From BPJU01 sp964425225 (GTDB lineage: Bacteria > Planctomycetota > Planctomycetia > Pirellulales > Pirellulaceae), in contig CAYRMD010000006.1 in NCBI GenBank assembly GCA_964425225.1, positions 1-64,000 of the forward strand: 64,000 bases of DNA, written 5' to 3'. Shown here piece after piece: positions 54,387-63,691 of the stretch (positions are counted from its first letter, which is position 1; every line of letters begins with the position of its first letter). A program made the translations under genes and the position numbers. The notes beneath the pieces were generated by a model. The model was given only the letters and a program-made list of their open reading frames with translations, searched no databases and was not told the DNA's origin.

Positions 54387-55057
54387 CGTTGCTAAGCGCG
54401 GTATTGCTCGACAACCCAAAATTCGACCGGCTGACTTTTATTCCAAGGTACCACGTCCTGGCTCCCACAAAACCGCGTCCACTGGGTGCATTCGGCTATT
54501 GCGATGCGACTGGTACGCGATTAGTTACCACCTTGATGGACGGCTTACAGAGTAAGACTCAACGAAAAGGCGCAAAGAAGACAGGCTTTGAATTGACCCA
54601 CGAGCAACGTAAAACAACGCGAAAGTGTGAACATCGGCAATCACGCCAAGAGATGGTAGATCGTCGATTGTGTCTGCGTCTGGATTGTGGGTGGTAGCTA
54701 TTTGTAACGCAGCAGGCGATCAGCCCCGTTTTGCTTTGCAGCCGGCGTTTTTCGGCCGTCCGTGCCCTCTGTGTCGCTGTGGTGCAATCCAACGTGCCCA
54801 AGATCGGGCGCGAGAGCTGCGTTTGCCGAGCAAACTCCGCACTCGGTGCTTAATACGTATTGACTTTTGAAGAGGTTACGGCACCATACCGCTGCATTAT
54901 GCACAGATTCCTCAAATCCATAGTGCTCATCAGCACAGTCGTTGCGATAAAATGCACCAAAGACACAGTAGTTGGTTTAACCGAGACACTATACCGTTCC
55001 GAGACGGCAGGTGGGGAGGTTTAAGGCCCTCAGAACTTTGTTAAGGATACCGAACTA
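54387..55057. other. Intergenic region with dispersed repeats
   Basis: 671 bp with no supported gene. Contains one repeat copy at 54561-54580 and a further degenerate sequence (ccctctgtgtcgctgtggtg near 54767-54786) of the same general style. Confidence 0.5.
54561..54580 (+). repeat. Dispersed AAAGGCGC-type repeat, copy 5
   Basis: aacgaaaaggcgcaaagaag. Same orientation as the copy at 12804. Confidence 0.45.
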
Positions 55058-56137
55058 ATGCGCGTCGTTTGTGCGCATTGTGGCAAGCCATTTACGGTGC
55101 CCGAGAGTTGGAAAGGCCAAGTCGTTCAATGTCCTGGGTGCAACCGAACGATGCGCCTGGAGGACCCGGCTCGTCCTAGGCTTGATTCGACCAGTTCGGA
55201 GGGTGCGGTCCAGCAGGGGCCGTCAATCGCAAAACCGTCGCCGTCGCGTGACGAGCGAAAAGTTTCTTCGTCAGTGCACACTACTGAGGATGACGACGAA
55301 CTTCGACTGTTGCCGGAAGATGATTCGCCGCGACGACACGTGTGGCTTGACAACATGGCATTCGACGATGATCCAGGGGCTGCCGTGGGGGCTCTCGTTC
55401 GCACGGAGTCCGGCGGCCTTCACGGAACATCGACAACTAAACGCGAAAGTGCGGGGCAGGGCAAAAAGGCACCGCTTGGTCAATCGGCGACCAAGAATTG
55501 TCCAAATTGCGATGCGGTTTTGCCGCCGGATGGAATCTTTTGCATCGAATGCGGTTACCACACCGGACTACAAAGGGTCCTTGTCGGTGATCTATCGGAC
55601 TTGGATCTGGACATGTCAGTCGGTTACGTGCGATGGTTCCGACGACAGGTCGAAGAGGGGGAATCAATTACGGGAATACTTTGGCTGATTCACCTTCTCG
55701 TGGCAATTGTGTTAACCGTTATTGGAGTGATTGGGCACCCTCAGCTTTGGATTCCGGTGGTATTCGTATTTGTAAGCTATGTCGCGTTTTGGCTGTGGCT
55801 GCTCAAAATGGGAGACGTCCATTGTTTGGGTCGCACCTTTTGGAATTGGCGACTTGCCTGGCTGCGTCGATTTGCGTGGAAATGGTTGCCGCCAGCCCAT
55901 TATTTGCAGCCAGCAGACCGCAATTTTAGCGACGCGGATTTAGCTGCCGTGGCGACACTAGAGGAGATCCGGGTCTTAGATGCCGAAGGCACGTCCCTTA
56001 CTGACCGGGCATTAGTATCCCTGCAGCGCTGCAAGTATCTTCAAGCAGCCGTAGTGCGCGGCACACGCATGACACGCGATGGCGTCCTCCGTCTACAGAT
56101 CATGATGCCCCATTTATCGATATGGCATGACGAATAG
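55058..56137 (+). CDS. Zinc-ribbon / two-span membrane / LRR-like protein
   Basis: 359 residues, ATG at 55058. N-terminal zinc ribbon of the form CAHCGKPFTVPESWKGQ with a second CPGC pair, typical of planctomycete proteins. A second ribbon (CPNCDAVLPPDGIFCIECGY) lies at about residue 150. Between them is an acidic, disordered linker. Two transmembrane helices (ILWLIHLLVAIVLTVIGVIG; IPVVFVFVSYVAFWLWLLK). The C-terminal 65 residues are LRR-like (LEEIRVLDAEGTSLTDRALV, LQAAVVRGTRMTRDGVLRLQ). Orientation and function unknown; domain combination suggests a membrane adaptor. No close relative recognised. Confidence 0.75.
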   Translation: MRVVCAHCGKPFTVPESWKGQVVQCPGCNRTMRLEDPARPRLDSTSSEGAVQQGPSIAKPSPSRDERKVSSSVHTTEDDDELRLLPEDDSPRRHVWLDNMAFDDDPGAAVGALVRTESGGLHGTSTTKRESAGQGKKAPLGQSATKNCPNCDAVLPPDGIFCIECGYHTGLQRVLVGDLSDLDLDMSVGYVRWFRRQVEEGESITGILWLIHLLVAIVLTVIGVIGHPQLWIPVVFVFVSYVAFWLWLLKMGDVHCLGRTFWNWRLAWLRRFAWKWLPPAHYLQPADRNFSDADLAAVATLEEIRVLDAEGTSLTDRALVSLQRCKYLQAAVVRGTRMTRDGVLRLQIMMPHLSIWHDE

Positions 56138-56553
56138 TGCAAGTGCGGGTCCGTGTGCGTGGGTCCCATGTATAGGTAAAGCGTGATTTGACGCAATAGC
56201 GCAGTGAAAAACATGTGCGCTGGCAATGTCCGCTGCTGGCTCGGACGAGCGAGTGCGTTTCGATTAAAGCTAACGGAGCCGCTATGCAGCGGGTTATCGC
56301 CCGTGTTTGCTGTTTCGCTATCCGAAACGGAGTAATGGTACGCGGGTCAACGTTTCCATTCGTGCAACAAAGGTAGATCCGGCTACCTCGTTTACAGAGC
56401 CGCGACCGTAAGAGAACGGCGATTTGCGCATCGAACGACGTTCTTTAGCTGGGGCAGTTAACGAACCGGCCGCTACGACAAGCTATGTTCGGGTCGAATG
56501 TGGGCCTCATACCCAGAATGCGACGCTTTTCGTATCGGCTCTCCGTAACCAGC
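56138..56553. other. Convergent intergenic region with one GAGCCGYGACCG-type repeat
   Basis: 416 bp between converging genes. The repeat copy tttacagagccgcgaccgta plus agagaacggc (56391-56420) matches the pair at 46463-46523. No gene. Confidence 0.55.
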
Positions 56554-57465
56554 TCACGATCCTGTTGGATGTGACGCAATCTGGTCCGAAAGCGCAACCG
56601 CTTCCGGCAAGGCTTCCGCGTAGGAGGCTAGACGTACCTTTGGGAAAGCATCGGTGAAGCGGCGGCTGTCCAGCGAAACGTCGCGCGGGCGAGGTTCGGG
56701 AAAAAGGTCGGTGGTCGTGATCGGGTGTACCAGTTGCGACGATACGCCTAAAAATCGAGCAAGCGCCATACCCATTTCGGCTCGCGATAGCCGCTCCGGG
56801 CCTCCCACATGCCAAAGTCCCGTCGCCTGCGACCGAGCCAATTCCAGCAAGGCATCGGCTGCATGGGCCAAGAACAGCGGCGTACGAAACTCATCGGAAA
56901 ACACGGCTATCGATTTCCCGTCGCGCAGGGAGCGCAATTGCCGATCAAACAACGTTTCTCTACCCAACAATCCCGGTCCAAACATCAAGCTAACTCGCAC
57001 AACGGTGGCCGTGGGGAATTGCTTAATGCAGCGCTCTGCGGCAAGTTTGGTCGAGCCGTATACGGACAGCGGGTGCGGCATGTCGTCCTCACTATAGTCA
57101 CCCCGCTCTCCATCAAACACCAAATCCGTCGAAACGTAAACAAAACGAGCCTGATGTCGGCTTGCCAATTCGGCAAGCAGTCCTGCTGCTGCCACATTGA
57201 CTTGAAAAGCGCGCCGCGGATCTTGGTAACAGTCCTGAACACGGCTCATCGCCCCGGCGTGGATGACGACGTCGGGCCGAGCAAGATCCCAAGCTCGCTT
57301 CAACCGTTCGGGTGATTCGAGCAGCACCGGTTCCAGCCGGTAACCGAATAGCTCTCCTTCGGTACGTTGCGTCCATGCCGTGACTGCAGTCGCTCCTGCG
57401 TGCCGTAAAGCGCGCAGCAAGTAGCTTCCCAACTGCCCACTAGCACCTGTAATTAACCAGCGCAC
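56554..57465 (-). CDS. RmlD-like NAD(P)-dependent sugar-nucleotide reductase
   Basis: 303 residues. GTG start at 57463-57465 with AAGGAA upstream. Rossmann motif ITGASGQLGSYLLRAL at the N-terminus; ARPDVVIHAGAMSRVQDCYQ; RFVYVSTDLVFDGERGDYSE; catalytic YGSTK (YxxxK); VVRVSLMFGPGLLGRE; C-terminal PRDVSLDSRRFTDAFP. This is the RmlD (dTDP-4-dehydrorhamnose reductase) type; the exact substrate is uncertain because no other rml gene lies nearby. Could also be a spirit of UDP-sugar or methionine-adenosyltransferase regulatory (MAT2B-like) fold. Solitary gene. Confidence 0.85.
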   Translation of the reverse strand: MRWLITGASGQLGSYLLRALRHAGATAVTAWTQRTEGELFGYRLEPVLLESPERLKRAWDLARPDVVIHAGAMSRVQDCYQDPRRAFQVNVAAAGLLAELASRHQARFVYVSTDLVFDGERGDYSEDDMPHPLSVYGSTKLAAERCIKQFPTATVVRVSLMFGPGLLGRETLFDRQLRSLRDGKSIAVFSDEFRTPLFLAHAADALLELARSQATGLWHVGGPERLSRAEMGMALARFLGVSSQLVHPITTTDLFPEPRPRDVSLDSRRFTDAFPKVRLASYAEALPEAVALSDQIASHPTGS

Positions 57466-57736
57466 CAGCTATTCCTTTTGTTGACTCCAGCCCGTCGCCC
57501 ACCCGGCAAGTGCACACAAGTTGCCCGTGAAGTATACGGTTCACCGCACCCAAAGAACCGTCACGCTCGATCGCTGCTGCGCCTATTGGCCCCGGTGTGA
57601 CAAAAGCACACGGTTTGAAGCGCGTCCGTTTCCGGTTCCTCAGAAGTTCTCTGGATCGTAACCTTCCAATTTTCGCATCCAAATGAGGCTCATACCATTG
57701 GCGATACGAGAACGCATTACCGTTCGCTGGAAAAAC

Positions 57737-58468
57737 TCATGGCGCATCCAGGAGACTACGAACAAAGGGTACGATGTGCTGTTCGTATGTGAAACCGTCT
57801 TTGCCGTATTCGTTGGCATCGTTGGTAAACTTCTTCGCCAGCTTACCTTCTTTGTCAAATACCAAGACAACGGGGATTGAAGCCACCTGCAGTTTTTTGA
57901 ACACTTGTTCGTCCGCATCCCGGCAAATGAAGTTCTCTGTTTTGGCCTGCAGTTTCTTCAGGACTTCCGTTACTTTTCCAACAAAAGTTTCGGGCGGAGT
58001 ATCCGGATCGCCGTAGTAATCAAGGTCGACCGTAGCGCAAGCCACCTTATCTTCCAACTCTTCGGATAGCCGCACTAGATGAGGCAATTCGCGCAAGCAG
58101 GGTCCGCAACTAGTAGACCAGAGATCCACCACCACGAGTTTTCCGGTTTGCAGCGCGACCCACTGTTCGATTTCTTCCCAGGATGCCAAACGAGGAGCGC
58201 GGAACTCGTTCGGCTGGTCCTCTCGATTCGAAGCCACCGGATCCGTCGTCGCCATGCCACTGGGCGGCGTGACGGTATCTGAGGTGCTGGGAGATTGACT
58301 GCTTTGCGGATCCGGGTGCTTGTTTTCGTTTCGCGCGCTGCTTGCGTGACAGCCGCTACCGGCCGCAATCAGCATGCCAACGTAGAGAAAGCACCAAGCC
58401 CACAGCGACGATTTCCGATTACGATTCCTGACAAGCACAACGCTTTGCGAATGGCGTGACCGTCTCAT
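57737..58468 (-). CDS. TlpA-like thioredoxin-fold lipoprotein
   Basis: 243 residues from the ATG at 58466-58468, which follows GAGGGAGA; the frame opens 45 codons earlier without sense. A lipoprotein signal ends in LIAAGSGC. A Ser/Pro-rich linker leads to a thioredoxin fold with VVVDLWSTSCGPCLRELPHL (CGPC active site), VACATVDLDYYGDPD, and SIPVVLVFDKEGKLAKKF with the cis-Pro. TlpA/ResA-type proteins reduce disulfides in the envelope, for example during cytochrome c maturation, which fits a genome with many c-type cytochromes. Solitary gene. Confidence 0.92.
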   Translation of the reverse strand: MRRSRHSQSVVLVRNRNRKSSLWAWCFLYVGMLIAAGSGCHASSARNENKHPDPQSSQSPSTSDTVTPPSGMATTDPVASNREDQPNEFRAPRLASWEEIEQWVALQTGKLVVVDLWSTSCGPCLRELPHLVRLSEELEDKVACATVDLDYYGDPDTPPETFVGKVTEVLKKLQAKTENFICRDADEQVFKKLQVASIPVVLVFDKEGKLAKKFTNDANEYGKDGFTYEQHIVPFVRSLLDAP

Positions 58469-58653
58469 CGATAAATCTCCCTCTGGAGACGACGTAAAGC
58501 ACCGAACATGGCTTTCCCGTCCACAGCAATCCATTTCATCTAGCTGCTCAGTTCGCCCGAACCTGGACCGATCGCAACTTGAATCACTGGGTCTGCGTAT
58601 CATGGTAACAAACCTTTGTCGGCCGAGAAACCATCACCGATCAGTTATCGCAT

Positions 58654-58733
58654 GGTAGCGCAGGATATACCATTGGTAGCGGGGGCCTGCTTCAGGCCGA
58701 CGTGCCTTTCGGCCGGAGGTTATTCGGCCGGTC
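58654..58733 (-). repeat. Palindromic GGCCTGAAGCAGGCC-type repeat
   Basis: GGCCTG (58684-58689) and CAGGCC (58693-58698) form a hairpin with a CTT loop; GGCCGA (58695-58700) and TCGGCC (58709-58714) form an alternative. On the minus strand it reads CAGGCCCCCGCTACCAATGG, a phrase I associate with planctomycete spacer repeats. Likely REP-like. Confidence 0.55.
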
Positions 58734-61188
58734 ATAGCCTTTAACGCTAATCCGTGAGCGGTCAGAGCATCGGTAGCATGGAACAGCACTGTCGCTCCCT
58801 TCTTGTTGCCACAATCTGCGAAGATATTTTGGCCGGCTGTACTCGTGCACACTGGTCTGCAATTGGCTTCGTTGGCCAGGCTGACCGTCTACCGACAACT
58901 CACATAGGACGACCCACAAGTCAGATGGGACGAACGATACCCGCGAACATGACGCATAAGGAGGTCGACGGGCTCGGGCACGGTACGCCGGTTTACGTAC
59001 CGAAAGCGATCCCGTCCCGCCGCAGCACGGTTCAGCCGGTCCGTTGCGATGCTCGACCTTGACCCGATCACAAACCGTCAATGACTTCTTCAGCGAAATC
59101 GGATCATGTCGCACAAATTCACGGCTCGCAAATCGTCCTACGAAAGCAACAGAGCAACTTGTTAAAGGGCTGCTGCGCTTAACTCCGCACAATGCCGCGT
59201 AGAGGCTGTCACGTACCCCAAAGGCAAGGTAGAGAGTTATGCCTCATTTGCTGCAACGGAGCTACCTGGCCCGCGAATGCGCTTGGGTTTCGGCCAGCAT
59301 AAGCGCTTGGCTTCCGAATAAGTTACTTTCTGAGCTACCGGTTGGTTAAGACAGTAGGGCCCCGGTGGGATGTTACATTTGTTTGATCACCTACACGGGG
59401 ACGTTTCCAGATAAGGGCTCGAAGCCATTCTCAGCGGCGTGCCTGGGAAGACGATCTGCTGGTGGAAAAGGTGTTGAGCACCACGGGAGCGCTGTGCGAC
59501 TCGGACTGTTGCAAACTTTTTGGGGGAGCAGTAAACGTGCCCGGTACTTCTGACGCGTTGCTCGCCGTACTACGTTACGCCGCTACGCCGGGAGCCCTCG
59601 TTGCGCAGACTTTGAGGGTAGCCAAACGACCATTCAGGATCGACGAGCAGCCCCTTGCTCCCCAACGCGCACGGGGACGATGCGCGCTTTGCTCGCCAAT
59701 GGGCTTTGGCGCTTTCGACTCAACAAACTGCGGCGATCTTCGGATGGGCCAGACGCCCCGGAGTTCCGTCTTGGACTGGCCAACCTCGTTGGCTCCTTAC
59801 AGGACACCTGTGACGATTGCTGTACGGAAGCAATTATAAGCGCCCTCTTACCGATACAACTAAGGCATTGCCGCTCAACTGGTTACGTCAAACAATTGCT
59901 TCGCGATTGTCTCATGTGGTCCTTTATTACCGGCCCGAAGCAAACCATCGTCCGGCCCCGGCTCTACCCTGAACATAGATCTCGCCCTCCCGTCTTAGTT
60001 CATCGAGCAAACGGTAGATGGTGGCTCGTGGTGGATGCGGTAGAACGTCAGCGGAGGCGCTGGATATTAAGCGTTTCGCGTCCCCCGCGCCGCTTGACCC
60101 GCACCACGGTATCATGAACGTGTTCTGCGAGTGAACAGCGTCGGAAGCCCGTAGTTGACGACAAGTAGTCGGCCCATCCCCAAGGCTATCAACTCTAGGC
60201 AAAGAAACCCATTGTTCTTACTTTTTCCCTTAACCGTGCGGCTTGCATGCTGCAGGCCGGCGTCCTACGGTACCGTCCATCCATGACCTGCGATCGGTCT
60301 AATTCGCGACGGACACAGGTAGTCGCTTTAGCATAGAGTTTGGCTCGAGGTTCCGAAAGCGTGAGCGCGACGATTCTTTTTCCGTATGTTTTGAAAAGTT
60401 TGGCATCGCAGGGACGCCAACGATGGTTAGCCGTTTCCAGCGGCTAGGAAATAGTGAGTGTCGACCGTAAGATGGCATCCCGGACCGGGATTTCGGTGCG
60501 ATCGCCAAAAAGTATCGCCCCGCGCACCTGCAACTTACTATGCGGCACAGAGAAGTTGGATCATCGAAGTACCGTGCATCACAGTCACTACTTAGTATGG
60601 GAAACGGCAGAGCAATGCACGATGTTTCCATTGCGTGGGTTACGGGTACGCGCTGCGGGTGCGGCAGTTTCGTGGCAAAGAACGCAACAGGAACCTGCTG
60701 CCCTACTCCATCAACCGATGGCACATATGGATGCTGGCAACGGTGAAGCCAGTCTCCGGACCGGGCATCAGCAATCGCCTTGGAAACGACAGTGTCAAGC
60801 GCTCACCGAACGAGGAACTCCTGCGTGATTCTGCCGCAATCTCGTCCAAGTCCGCTCGAGTGCATGAAAAGAGTTCTTGGTGTATTCTTCTCGTTATTTT
60901 GGTAGTCTTACCCGATCGTGGTGCTAGCGCAACGTGCCGTGCCAGCTCTGCTGCGGCGAACGGCCCAGTCTCAACGCAATGGGGACTAGCCAAACGGATG
61001 AAACGCGCACACCTGTCTGTTCGGCGCCCACGTTGAAGGACATGCTCGGGGGTTTGCCTAAGGTCTAAGCTCAGCAATGGGTGTACTGTGAGGGAGTTAT
61101 GGTTGTGCTCCGGCGTGCACGTGCTTTGTGGATGTGAGAACGTGCGCCTAGGTTACGATGCATTTCATTGCATTGCCTTGTTCCTTCT

Positions 61189-61220
61189 TGCGCCTCTGCG
61201 TCTTTGCGCCTTTGTCTTAA
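61189..61220 (+). repeat. Dispersed TTTGCGCC-type repeat, copy 6
   Basis: cttgcgcctctgcgtctttg followed by cgcctttgtctt, three 8- to 9-bp units. Relative of the copy at 43921-43950. Confidence 0.6.
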
Positions 61221-61388
61221 ACGACAAGCATCACTCGCCTTCTGAAGCCCTGCGGCATGTGTGCTCGAATCGTCTGACTGGTACAATACGAATCGTCCGA
61301 GTATTTCGGCCGAAACGAGATCCTCGGCCTCTTCAAAGGCAAGAGCGAGAAGTGTGAATAGCCGGCTGCATTGTAACAAGGGGCGAAC

Positions 61389-62573
61389 TTGAGCCAATCC
61401 GATTTCGAATCGATTGCCGATCTTTACGAGCGTCTGCAAACCTACGTGGGTTGGACGGCGCAGGACTCGGAACGCTTGCGCGCCGCTTGGCCTCTGATCG
61501 AGATAGCCGTTCCGGAACTCGTGCACGATTTTTACTGCGCCATCCAGAGCGAACCGGATACGGCGCGGATCATCACGGAAGGTAACGAACAAATCGCACG
61601 GCTAAAGGTCACTCTAGCGGCCTGGTTACGTGAACTTTTCCAAGGCCCCCATGATCGATCCTATGCGGTGCGGCGGTGGTTTGTGGGACACCGCCATGTG
61701 GAGATCTCGTTGCAGGCAGAGTTTGTCAGTGCCGCTATGTGTCGACTGCGTTTAGGACTTCAAAAGAGTCTGCAACAGCGCTGGAACGGAAATCCTGCGG
61801 ACTTGGCACTTACGATAGCCGCCTTGCATCGAGCCTTGGATTTGGACTTGGCCTTGATCGATAACGCATACCAGACGGAGTATCGGCGGCGGCTTCAAAA
61901 CTTTGAGCGCCTAGCCACCATTGGCAAGATAGCCGGAGGCATCGCTCATGAACTGCGCAATCCGCTGAACGTCATCCGAACGTCGACCTATTACTTAAAG
62001 GTCGCAGCCGACAGTGATCCTCGAAAGAAGCTGGAGCATCTGGAGAGGATCGAGCGTCAGGTACAGGTGGCAGAACGAGTCATTGGAGCGTGGAATGATT
62101 TTGCTCGATTACCGTACCCGTCATGGGAACCGATCGACTGGAAGCTCTGCATCGAAGAGGCTATTCAGAGCGTGGAGCAATCGACTGGCATCTCGGTGCA
62201 CGTCACCATTAAGCCGGATGTGCCGGTGCTCCGCGGCGATCCGCGGCAATTGACCGTGGTCGTACGCAATCTCGTGGCCAATGCCTGCGAGGCTCTCAAG
62301 ACGCAGGGTGGTAACGTAGAGATTATCGCCCGTCGCTCACGGGAAGGTGTCGAGATATTGGTGCGCGACGATGGACCGGGAATGTCACCGGAGGTATTGA
62401 GCCGTGCTGGGGAACCGTTCTTTACCACGAAAGCTCATGGTATGGGCCTGGGGCTTGCCTTGTGCCGCGCCATCCTGGAACGGCATGGCGCGCGGTTGCA
62501 CATCGACAGCTCCGTGGGTAGAGGAACAACCGCACGCGTATTGTTTCCCCAACCGGAAAAGGGCAGCACATGA
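61389..62573 (+). CDS. Globin-coupled sensor histidine kinase
   Basis: 394 residues. TTG start at 61389 with AAGGGG 5 bases upstream. Residues 1-165: protoglobin/HemAT-type sensor globin (LRAAWPLIEIAVPELVHDFY, LAAWLRELFQGPHDRSYAVR), with the likely proximal His in RRWFVGHRHVEISLQAEF. Then a coiled linker and the kinase core: H-box GGIAHELRNPLNVIRTSTYY, N-box LVANACEALKTQG, G1 VRDDGPGMSP, F/G2 FFTTKAHGMGLGLALCRAI. It should bind heme and sense O2, NO or CO. No transmembrane segment, so cytoplasmic. The next gene overlaps by 4 bp (ATGA), so a phosphorelay between them is likely. Confidence 0.92.
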   Translation: MSQSDFESIADLYERLQTYVGWTAQDSERLRAAWPLIEIAVPELVHDFYCAIQSEPDTARIITEGNEQIARLKVTLAAWLRELFQGPHDRSYAVRRWFVGHRHVEISLQAEFVSAAMCRLRLGLQKSLQQRWNGNPADLALTIAALHRALDLDLALIDNAYQTEYRRRLQNFERLATIGKIAGGIAHELRNPLNVIRTSTYYLKVAADSDPRKKLEHLERIERQVQVAERVIGAWNDFARLPYPSWEPIDWKLCIEEAIQSVEQSTGISVHVTIKPDVPVLRGDPRQLTVVVRNLVANACEALKTQGGNVEIIARRSREGVEILVRDDGPGMSPEVLSRAGEPFFTTKAHGMGLGLALCRAILERHGARLHIDSSVGRGTTARVLFPQPEKGST

Positions 62574-63691
62574 CCGAGCAACTCCGTGTCGTAGTCATTG
62601 ACGATGACCCAGATACTCGCGCCAATTTGGAGGACATCTTGCAGCTAGAGCACTGCGTCGTAAAAAGCGTCGGCAGCTTGCGCGAGGCGCTGACGTTGGA
62701 CAACTGGTCCAAAGTCAATGTCGTCATCCTCGATCGGCGGCTGGCAGACGACGTGGCCGACAAATTGCTGGGCACGTTCCGGCGGCTGGCTCCGCAAGCT
62801 GCCATCATCGTAATTACTGCCTATGCCGATCTAAATAGCACGATCGCCGCACTTCGACACGGGGTTTACGATTACATCCTCAAACCGATCAACCCAGAAG
62901 CATTGCTCGCCAGTCTCAGCCGCCTGCGGCAGTTGCATGAGGCCCGCCGCCAAGCCCTCCAAGCCCAACGCTTGGCCGCCATAGGACAAACGGTGGCTGG
63001 TCTGACTCACGAAAGCCGCAACGCACTGCAGCGAATTCAATCGTCCGTAGAAATGCTTCGGTTTAAGTTGGCCGATCAAACCGCTGCGATCGAATTATGT
63101 GACCGCATCGAACAGGCGGTTTCGGAACTTCTCCGGCTTCATGAACAGGTTCGCAGCTATGCAGCTCCCGTAATCCTAGAACGCCGGGAAACAGACCTGC
63201 GCACCATTTGGCGGCATGCATGGCAAGAACTGGCCCATCGCCATCGGGAAAAACGTCTGCGTTTGGTAGAGCAAACCGAGGGCTCAGAGTTTCCGTGCGA
63301 AGTTGATCCTTTCGCCATTACGCAAGTGTTCCGCAATCTATTCGACAATGCGATCGATGCGAGTCCCGTGGAAGGCCAGGTACACGTGCTGTGTCGCGCA
63401 TGCTCGCTTCACTCCCTTCCGGCTTGGGCTATCACGGTGCGCGACGATGGTCCAGGTATTGACCCAGCCCAGTTCGAAAAACTATTCCAGCCGTTTGTCA
63501 CCACCAAGCCGAAAGGCACTGGATTGGGATTAGCCATCGCGCAGCGTCTGGTGGATGCCCACGGAGGTAAGCTTATTGCCAGCCGTTTGTCGCGCGGTGC
63601 CGAATTCACCATCTATCTTCCGCGCACAACAGTTCCCAGTGTTCCTTCAGAAGCTCACTATTTCGTTCTGGATGGCCTGCCCTTTACGTAA
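62570..63691 (+). CDS. Receiver domain fused to histidine kinase (no output domain)
   Basis: 373 residues, ATG at 62570 overlapping the kinase stop. N-terminal receiver: VVVIDDDPDTRANLEDILQL acid pocket, phospho-acceptor Asp in VVILDRRLADDVADK, Thr in IVITAYAD, Lys in YILKPINPE. Then a kinase: H-box VAGLTHESRNALQRIQSSVE, N-box LFDNAIDASP, G1 VRDDGPGIDPA, F/G2 PFVTTKPKGTGLGLAIAQRL. It has no DNA-binding or enzyme output. With the globin kinase it could pass phosphate on to a regulator encoded elsewhere. The order REC-then-HK is unusual relative to HK-REC hybrids but known. Last complete gene. Confidence 0.93.
   Translation: MTEQLRVVVIDDDPDTRANLEDILQLEHCVVKSVGSLREALTLDNWSKVNVVILDRRLADDVADKLLGTFRRLAPQAAIIVITAYADLNSTIAALRHGVYDYILKPINPEALLASLSRLRQLHEARRQALQAQRLAAIGQTVAGLTHESRNALQRIQSSVEMLRFKLADQTAAIELCDRIEQAVSELLRLHEQVRSYAAPVILERRETDLRTIWRHAWQELAHRHREKRLRLVEQTEGSEFPCEVDPFAITQVFRNLFDNAIDASPVEGQVHVLCRACSLHSLPAWAITVRDDGPGIDPAQFEKLFQPFVTTKPKGTGLGLAIAQRLVDAHGGKLIASRLSRGAEFTIYLPRTTVPSVPSEAHYFVLDGLPFT

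Larger units (their letters stand above)
58469..61388. other. 2.9-kb gene-free stretch
   Basis: No coding frame on either strand could be supported; the available frames are short, overlap each other and show no domain. One minus-strand segment near 59940-60050 encodes RATIYRLLDELRREGEIYVQ, which resembles a winged-helix recognition helix and may be a gene remnant. Repeats at 58654-58733 and 61189-61220 are listed separately. Confidence 0.55.
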
